This document shows, piece by piece, positions 6,153-10,467 of a DNA stretch of 10,467 nucleotides (its first letter is position 1; every line of letters starts with the position of its first letter). The DNA is from Pinguiococcus pyrenoidosus (lineage: Eukaryota; Sar; Pinguiophyceae; Pinguiochrysidales; Pinguiochrysidaceae). A program made the translations under genes and the position numbers. Location of the stretch: the NCBI GenBank assembly GCA_019677205.1, contig JAAMXY010000694.1, forward strand, positions 5,586 through 16,052, in the 5' to 3' direction. Under the pieces are notes generated by a model. The model searched no databases. It saw only the letters and a list, made by a program, of their open reading frames with translations, and was not told the origin of the DNA.

Positions 6153-7877
6153 ATGGGAATCAAGGGCCTGACGAAGCTCCTCAACGATGAGGCCCCAGGC
6201 TGCATCAAGGAGGCGGAGCTGTCGTCGTACACGGGACGGAAAGTGGCCATCGACGCCTCCATGGCCCTGTATCAGTTCATCATCGCCATCCGCTCTGGCT
6301 CCGAGGGCTTCGCTGCCCAGGTGCTCACGAACGAGCAGGGGGAGATCACCAGCCACATCCAGGGCATCTTTAACCGCACCATCCGCATGCTGACCAACGG
6401 CATCAAGCCGGTGTACGTCTTCGACGGCAAGCCTCCCACGCTGAAGAGCGGAGAGCTCGCCAAGCGCATGGCCCGGCGCCAGGAGGCCCAGAGCAAGCTG
6501 GAAGCGGCGGAGTCGGTGGAAGATAAGGAGAAGTACGGCAAGCGCCTCACCCGGGTGACGAGGAAGCACAGCGAAGACGCCATGAAGCTGCTTCGCCTCA
6601 TGGGCGTGCCGGTGGTGCAGGCCCCTTGCGAGGCCGAGGCCCAGTGTGCGGAGCTCGCCAGAGCTGGCAAAGTCTGGGCCACCGGCACGGAGGACATGGA
6701 TGCCCTCTGCTTCCGAACGCCCAAGCTGCTGCGCCGCCTGACGTTCGGCGCAGCGAACAAGCAGCCCGTGATGGAGGTGGACTACCAGAAGGCTATCGAC
6801 GGCCTGGGCCTGACGTACGAGCAGTTCGTGGACCTGTGTATCCTGTGCGGATGCGACTACACGGATACCATCAAGGGCATTGGCCCGAAGACGGCCTTGA
6901 AGCTCGTTCGCACCCACGGCAGCATCGCAAATGTCGTCCGCAGCCTTGACAAGAAAAAGTACCAGGTGCCTGCTGGATGGATCAAAGGTAGCAACCCGGC
7001 GCCGAGCGCCAAGCCGGATGAAGCCACTGAAGGCGAAGACGGCCTGGAGGGCGAAGGAGCTTCGAACAAGGAAAACTCTGAGAAGAACGAATCTGCACCG
7101 CCCGAATCCGACGAAAAGAAGAAGGCAGAGGATGCGGAAAAGGCGGACGATGCGGAAAAGGCGGACGATGCGGAAAAGGCGGACGATGCGGAAAAAGCGG
7201 ACGATGCGGAAAAGGCGAACGATGCTGGAGAAGCCCAAGAGGCGGACGCTATTGCGGACGCTGATGCGGACGCTAATGCGAACGGAGGAGAAGCGGCCGA
7301 CAAAAGTGATGAGCACGCGATGGCCGTCACAAGCCAAGAGTCTGACGAGCTGGAAGACGGCGCACAAGAAGATCCGAAAGCGCAATCCAATGCTGCTTCG
7401 ACAGAAGCCACGAGCGCTGATACGCCGTCGGAAGAAAACTTCGAGCCTTTGTACCTTCAAGCGCGCCGCTTCTTCGTCACTCCGGAGATCACGCCGCCTT
7501 CGGACATTGACCTGCAGTGGGGACCCCCCGATGAGGCAGGTCTCCGTTCCTTCTTGGTCGACGAGATGGGATTCAATGCCGATCGCGTCGAGAGCGGCAT
7601 CCGGAGGCTGAAGGACTCGAGGAAGATGGGCTCCCAGTCTCGAATGGACAGGTACGCAGGACCACGCATCGCCTATAAATCTGGAAGCCAGACGAGGAGC
7701 ATGCGACTGACATCATATGCCCTGATTCTCCATTGTGATTGCTTCTCTAGCTTCTTCAAGGCCTCTGGAACGGTGTCCAGTCAAACCGCGTCAAGCAAGC
7801 GCAAGGCTGCGGAGGCGAAGAATCAGAAGAACAAGCGAGCCAAAGGCGCGAAGGGTGCCCCAAGAAAGCGTCGGTAG
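6153..7877 (+). CDS. FEN1: Flap endonuclease 1 with acidic repeat insertion, two exons
   Basis: FEN1 is a nuclear structure-specific 5' nuclease that removes 5' flaps in Okazaki fragment maturation and long-patch base excision repair, held by PCNA. Exons 6153-7651 and 7751-7877 give 541 residues. The start [10 protein letters not shown] is the invariant family N-terminus, which fixes the ATG. Metal ligands are all present: D34 (IDASM), D91 (VFDGKPP), E160 and E162 (CEAEAQ), D181 and D183 (TEDMD), D235 (GCDYTD), followed by the helix-hairpin motif [13 protein letters not shown]. After W276 the usual short link to FFVTPEI (440-446) is replaced by about 155 extra residues rich in Ala, Asp and Glu, including five DAEKAD/N units at 327-356. 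Hence it is 541 residues long against about 380 usual. Removing the 99-nt intron (7652-7750) creates the PCNA box QSRMDSFF. A Lys/Arg-rich tail (KRK...[10 protein letters not shown]...RKRR) should be the nuclear signal. Identity is certain; that the insert is translated, not spliced out, is likely but not proven. Confidence 0.97.
   Translation: MGIKGLTKLLNDEAPGCIKEAELSSYTGRKVAIDASMALYQFIIAIRSGSEGFAAQVLTNEQGEITSHIQGIFNRTIRMLTNGIKPVYVFDGKPPTLKSGELAKRMARRQEAQSKLEAAESVEDKEKYGKRLTRVTRKHSEDAMKLLRLMGVPVVQAPCEAEAQCAELARAGKVWATGTEDMDALCFRTPKLLRRLTFGAANKQPVMEVDYQKAIDGLGLTYEQFVDLCILCGCDYTDTIKGIGPKTALKLVRTHGSIANVVRSLDKKKYQVPAGWIKGSNPAPSAKPDEATEGEDGLEGEGASNKENSEKNESAPPESDEKKKAEDAEKADDAEKADDAEKADDAEKADDAEKANDAGEAQEADAIADADADANANGGEAADKSDEHAMAVTSQESDELEDGAQEDPKAQSNAASTEATSADTPSEENFEPLYLQARRFFVTPEITPPSDIDLQWGPPDEAGLRSFLVDEMGFNADRVESGIRRLKDSRKMGSQSRMDRYAGPRIAYKSGSQTRSMRLTSYALILHCDCFSSFFKASGTVSSQTASSKRKAAEAKNQKNKRAKGAKGAPRKRR
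7131..7220 (+). repeat. 18-bp tandem repeat coding DAEKAD units in FEN1
   Basis: Five head-to-tail copies of GATGCGGAAAAGGCGGAC with two substitutions (7185-7202 and 7203-7220 copies). A looser GCGGACGCT/GCTGATGCG repeat follows to about 7282. The unit is a multiple of three, so copy-number change would keep the frame. Confidence 0.95.
7652..7750 (+). other. FEN1 intron that splits the PCNA-binding box
   Basis: The donor is CAG|GTACGC and the acceptor TTCTCTAG. Its length of 99 nt is a multiple of three and it has no in-frame stop. Splicing rebuilds a Ser codon from AG and C, giving QSRMD-S-FFK. The spliced product matches the conserved family C-terminus, which is the evidence for the intron. 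Confidence 0.9.
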
Positions 7878-7989
7878 GGTGTCGAGAAGACAGCAGCTTT
7901 TCATGCATGTCTGCAGTGGTAGTGCGCGTTGCAAAGCGGAGTAGTTTACGATGTGTCGCTCATGTCTCCTTTCCCCCCTCTCTCTCTCT

Positions 7990-8039
<50 letters not shown>

Positions 8040-8128
8040 TTCTCCGCTCATATCTCGAGCTACTTCTCGCGCAGATCCTCCCGGTGAGTCTTGCTGAGGC
8101 GGAAAGGAGTGCGACCACACTGCACTGC
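7878..8128. other. Convergent intergenic region with microsatellite
   Basis: These 251 bases separate the stops of FEN1 (plus) and the MutL-like gene (minus). Apart from the TC/AC tracts I see no gene. The space is too small to hold a missing MutL C-terminal domain of about 250 residues. Confidence 0.7.
7975..8036. repeat. (TC)n-(AC)23 compound microsatellite
   Basis: A CT/TC run at about 7977-7989 is followed by 46 bases of pure AC (7991-8036). It lies between two convergent genes, so it would be in a 3' UTR or just beyond. Confidence 0.97.
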
Positions 8129-9958
8129 CTACGCAAAGTCGACCGCCTCGAAGCTTGTTGAAGCGGACCAGGGCCGCTTGCAACGCACGGAACGGGTCGC
8201 AGCCTTTTCCCTCAGGTCAATTTCTCTCAAAGGTTTTCGAGGCTGCTTCGCGGGGATTTCTGGGGAGACAAAGAGCTGCCAGGCGCATTCCTTGTTTCGG
8301 CGAGGGAAGCCGCCTTGTGGGCTTTCCGGTCTCGGCGGCTTCTCGGCTTCTGTATCGCGCCTCTTGGTCCATTCGGAGAGCGCCTCCGTAGGTCGCTTGA
8401 TGCTGCTTCTCACTTCTCGGGCCCATCCGGGCAGCTTCTCGATTTTCTCCCGTCGTATCTGCGCAATGACCGCTTCGGTGTCGTATCCCGTTTCTTCCAT
8501 GTGCGCGTCTAGCTCGACAATTCCGCGAATGTCGCCAACAGCCCCTTTGAGCGCGAGCAGCTCAGCCTCTTCTCGCCGGGCGCGTCGGAGCTCCTGGAGA
8601 CGGCGAGTGCGGCTTTCTCTGGCATCGTCCCGAGTCCCGTTGGTGGGCGGGCCCTCGCGGAAGAACGGAGCAAGATTGCCTTCCTTCTCAGTCTGCCTCA
8701 CTTCCCGTTTTATAACGTTTCGGATCTCGGTCGCCTCCCTTCTCACCAGAGCCCACGTGTTGGCATCGAAGGACGGCATCCTGGCCATATTGGCCACGGC
8801 GACCTCCACGTAGGATGCCACGAACGACAGCCAAGCATACCTCAGGAGCTGGTCATCCTCGCGGGCACCTGCCTCCGCGGCATCTCGATCGACGGCCGCA
8901 TCGGCAGCTCTGGGGAAGTCAATCTCGATAAAGAAGACTGGCTCGCAGGCCCTCGGAGCACCTCTACCGCTGCAACCCATGGCCCTGTCCACGGCGCCGC
9001 AAAGCTGAGAATACAGCTGCCGGAAGCGCTCCAGGAGGGTGCCGTCAAGCAGATTCCACGAGGTCTCCGAACCCAAGTAGTCGCCATTCAGGAAGCAGAA
9101 TTGTGCCTCGGCCGTGCTGTGACTGCAGGCTGCGACAGGGTACGAGGCAAAGCCGCACACGCGCAGCATCGATGGCGCTTTGCGCCCAGCTGCCTCCGGG
9201 AGAGGAACGCCGACATCAAAATCGAAGCAGCAGTCGGCTAGGGAAAGAGCAAAGAAGTCCTCGATCAGGCTCCTGGCAGTGGCCTTCGTCGTGATACGAG
9301 CGACGTCGCGAGCGGGAGTGCCGGCGCCCAGCAGCCTGGCGTGAAAGGACGCTGTCACCGACGCGTTGGACAGGCGAGCCGCCATTGCCAGGATACCTTG
9401 CCGAAGGTCCTGGCAGGCCTTCCAGTCGATTTCCTCCCGCCGCACCGGAAACGTGTGGAACACTCTAGAGGCGATCAGGGAGGTACAGCTTCCCCGGCTC
9501 ACCACGCAGACTTGGGAGCAAGTCTGTCGCGCGAGACCCTGGCTCAGGGAAAAGGAGGTCTTCCGGCCATCATCCCCGAGAATCGCAATGGAAAGGTCGC
9601 ACAACCAGGACAGGATGATGAGCCGCTGGAAGCGCGTCTGCTCGGCCGCATCGCCTCCGTCGGCGGCTTGCCTTGTCAGAAAGCGCCGCAGCTCGGCGTG
9701 ATTGCATCCTTCGCATCGCAGCGTGACTCTGAAGTCGCGGACGCTGACTTCAAGATCGAAGCTCTGTGCACAGGCTGGAGGAGACCACGCTCGACTGGGA
9801 TCGCCCACCGCTGCGTCCAGCAGAGTGCTCGCCACGCGGTCGATGGTCGGCACGCGGGACAGCGCCTGCAACTTGCGCACGTCGTCGTCACGGATGCGCC
9901 GTATCGAGGGCGAGTCTCGACAGCTTGCGGAAGGCTGGCGAGCGGGAGGCAACGCCAT
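8129..9958 (-). CDS. Diverged MutL-family protein (MLH3-like), degenerate ATPase
   Basis: This is an intronless 609-residue frame. MutL proteins are GHKL ATPases that act with MutS homologues in mismatch repair or with MutS-gamma in meiotic crossing over. The order of segments fits the MLH3/PMS N-terminal region: IRRIRDDDVRKLQ (19-31), a helix ending LLDA (46-49), strand FDLEVSVRDFRVTL (67-80), then the most convincing part, RGSCTSLIASRVFHTFPVRR (155-174; family GT.V.V.LFY..PVRR), SNASVTASF, and a transducer-like stretch with VCGFASYP (267-274), AEAQFCFLNGDYLG (283-296; family Q..FVN.R) and VFFIEIDFP (341-349). The catalytic motifs are not conserved: the ELVEN Glu and Asn positions hold Arg41 and Thr45, DNGxG reads CEGCN (82-86), and GFRGEAL is not recognisable. 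Residues 400-609 are charged and coil-like, with no DQHAADER or endonuclease motif. The start is fixed by the family N-terminus lying just after it. The family call is by eye and divergent. Confidence 0.62.
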   Translation of the reverse strand: MALPPARQPSASCRDSPSIRRIRDDDVRKLQALSRVPTIDRVASTLLDAAVGDPSRAWSPPACAQSFDLEVSVRDFRVTLRCEGCNHAELRRFLTRQAADGGDAAEQTRFQRLIILSWLCDLSIAILGDDGRKTSFSLSQGLARQTCSQVCVVSRGSCTSLIASRVFHTFPVRREEIDWKACQDLRQGILAMAARLSNASVTASFHARLLGAGTPARDVARITTKATARSLIEDFFALSLADCCFDFDVGVPLPEAAGRKAPSMLRVCGFASYPVAACSHSTAEAQFCFLNGDYLGSETSWNLLDGTLLERFRQLYSQLCGAVDRAMGCSGRGAPRACEPVFFIEIDFPRAADAAVDRDAAEAGAREDDQLLRYAWLSFVASYVEVAVANMARMPSFDANTWALVRREATEIRNVIKREVRQTEKEGNLAPFFREGPPTNGTRDDARESRTRRLQELRRARREEAELLALKGAVGDIRGIVELDAHMEETGYDTEAVIAQIRREKIEKLPGWAREVRSSIKRPTEALSEWTKRRDTEAEKPPRPESPQGGFPRRNKECAWQLFVSPEIPAKQPRKPLREIDLREKAATRSVRCKRPWSASTSFEAVDFA

Positions 9959-10087
9959 GCTTCCCGACGTGGAGGGAGAAACCGCAGATCCGGAGATGCG
10001 GAGATCCTCGCCATCAGCAGGCGTAGCGTCGGCGAGAAGTCGGCGATTTTTCCTGTCAAGTCCGACGAGCTGGGTTTTGAATGAAAA

Positions 10088-10097
10088 GCGCGGGAAA
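10088..10097 (-). promoter_or_regulatory. E2F-type site upstream of the MutL-like gene
   Basis: On the minus strand this reads TTTCCCGCGC, an exact match to the E2F/DP consensus. It lies 130 bases upstream of the start codon at 9958 and is embedded in an imperfect inverted repeat (CGGGAAATCCCG on the plus strand). Confidence 0.5.
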
Positions 10098-10152
10098 TCC
10101 CGTGAACGAAGACGGATATCCGGACGAAGACCTGCGCTGCTGCTTGCCTTGA

Positions 10153-10216
10153 CTTTCGAACTTTCAAACTTTCGAACTTTCGAACTTTCGAACTTTCGAA
10201 CTTTCGAACTTTCGAA
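10153..10216. repeat. 8-bp minisatellite, unit CTTTCGAA
   Basis: Eight tandem copies of CTTTCGAA, one with CTTTCAAA, are followed by a partial CTTTC. Each unit contains the palindrome TTCGAA except at the variant copy. It lies about 195-260 bases upstream of the MutL-like start codon. Confidence 0.95.
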
Positions 10217-10390
10217 CTTTCTATGGTTTAGTGCTTTTTTATGATTCTGTCACGCGGTGGCGTTTGAGTTTGGAGCCTTTGAGCCTTTTCCAGACTTCAA
10301 TATCCTTGTGCGTGCTGTAGTCGCGGTGACTTTGCTTTGAAGCAGCCGCATGACGCAGCCGTCCAACCGCTGGCCTACCCTTCGCCAATC

Positions 10391-10467
10391 ATGGCTAGAA
10401 TCTTTCCCACTGTAACCCTAAATCATGGGGTGATAGTCTTCAGCAAGCACGATTGGAAGCCGGAGTT
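10391..10467 (+). CDS. Possible start of an unidentified gene, 3'-partial
   Basis: The ATG at 10391 has A at -3 and G at +4, a good context, and opens a frame of 25 codons to the window edge (MARIFPTVTLNHGVIVFSKH...). The residues look protein-like, with alternating hydrophobic positions. It would be divergent from the MutL-like gene. I do not recognise it, and 25 codons are too few to be sure. Confidence 0.35.
   Translation, partial: MARIFPTVTLNHGVIVFSKHDWKPE

Larger units (their letters stand above)
9959..10390. other. Upstream region of the MutL-like gene
   Basis: This 432-bp stretch has no supported gene. It contains an E2F-type site, the 8-bp TTCGAA minisatellite and an AT-richer patch around 10217-10245. 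It probably acts as a promoter for the minus-strand MutL-like gene, and for a plus-strand gene if the frame at 10391 is real. Confidence 0.5.

Noticed and set aside
6054-7460. 468-codon minus-strand frame antisense to FEN1
   Set aside because: It mirrors FEN1 codons; the repetitive Arg/Phe/Val/Leu runs are the reverse reading of the acidic repeat, and stops are rare because the region is GC-rich. FEN1 on the plus strand has full family conservation.
6931-7611. 226-codon plus-strand frame rich in RKRRTM units inside FEN1
   Set aside because: It is the +1 reading of the 18-bp repeat; any frame stays open through such a repeat.
7670-7680. TATA-like CCTATAAATC
   Set aside because: It lies inside the FEN1 intron with no downstream plus-strand gene, so it is most likely chance.
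9341-10084. 247-codon plus-strand frame opposite the MutL-like gene
   Set aside because: No recognisable motif, low-complexity Arg/Gln/Ala content, and it overlaps the N-terminal segment that fits the MutL family on the other strand.
10408-10420. Telomere-like CCCTAAA near the right edge
   Set aside because: Only one copy (AACCCTAAA) is present, and it lies inside an open frame. No tandem array.
1-10467. tRNA, rRNA, CRISPR or bacterial operon features
   Set aside because: I saw no tRNA arms or boxes, no spaced direct repeats of CRISPR type and no ribosome binding sites. Spliceosomal introns make this eukaryotic nuclear DNA.

Overview
The window is nuclear DNA of a unicellular eukaryote. Five genes are broken by short GT-AG introns. 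The eight introns I could place in non-transposon genes are 62 to 100 bases long, with clean GTAAG/GTGAG-type donors and pyrimidine-rich acceptors. The DNA is GC-rich and compact, with 250 to 350 bases between genes. Two proteins begin with a hydrophobic signal peptide followed by a basic stretch low in acidic residues. That would suit an alga with a secondary plastid (stramenopile, haptophyte or relative), but the lineage is an inference and is not proven here.

Layout, left to right. (1) 1-1360, plus strand: GMP reductase, lacking its first exon or exons, with three exons in the window. (2) 1705-2451, minus strand: a small four-exon gene for a secreted or organelle-targeted protein ending in a domain of the W..W / IP..P...Y / SW.DFLG type. 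(3) 2756-3882, plus strand, divergent from the previous gene: a four-exon gene for a signal-peptide protein that looks like an NTF2-like (SnoaL/DUF2358-type) domain with a C-terminal membrane helix. (4) 4012-6030: a complete PIF/Harbinger-family DNA transposon of 2,019 bp. It has 20-bp terminal inverted repeats, a 3-bp ATT target duplication, an intact DDE triad, and traces of spliced exons upstream of the transposase. (5) 6153-7877, plus strand: flap endonuclease 1 (FEN1), with a roughly 155-residue acidic repeat insertion and one intron that splits the PCNA-binding box. (6) 8129-9958, minus strand, convergent with FEN1: a 609-residue protein that I read as a diverged MutL-family (MLH3-like) protein. 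Its ATPase motifs are degenerate and it has no C-terminal endonuclease/dimerisation domain. (7) 10391-10467, plus strand: the possible start of another gene.

Two genome-maintenance genes (FEN1 and the MutL-like gene) lie tail to tail. Each has a TTTCCCGC E2F-type site 87 to 130 bases upstream of its start codon, and these are the only two exact copies of that octamer I found in the window. The transposon sits between the 3' end of the NTF2-like gene and the FEN1 promoter; its right end is 122 bases from the FEN1 start codon. Dinucleotide microsatellites occur in the GMP reductase intron and between the FEN1 and MutL-like 3' ends. An 8-bp TTCGAA-containing minisatellite lies upstream of the MutL-like gene.
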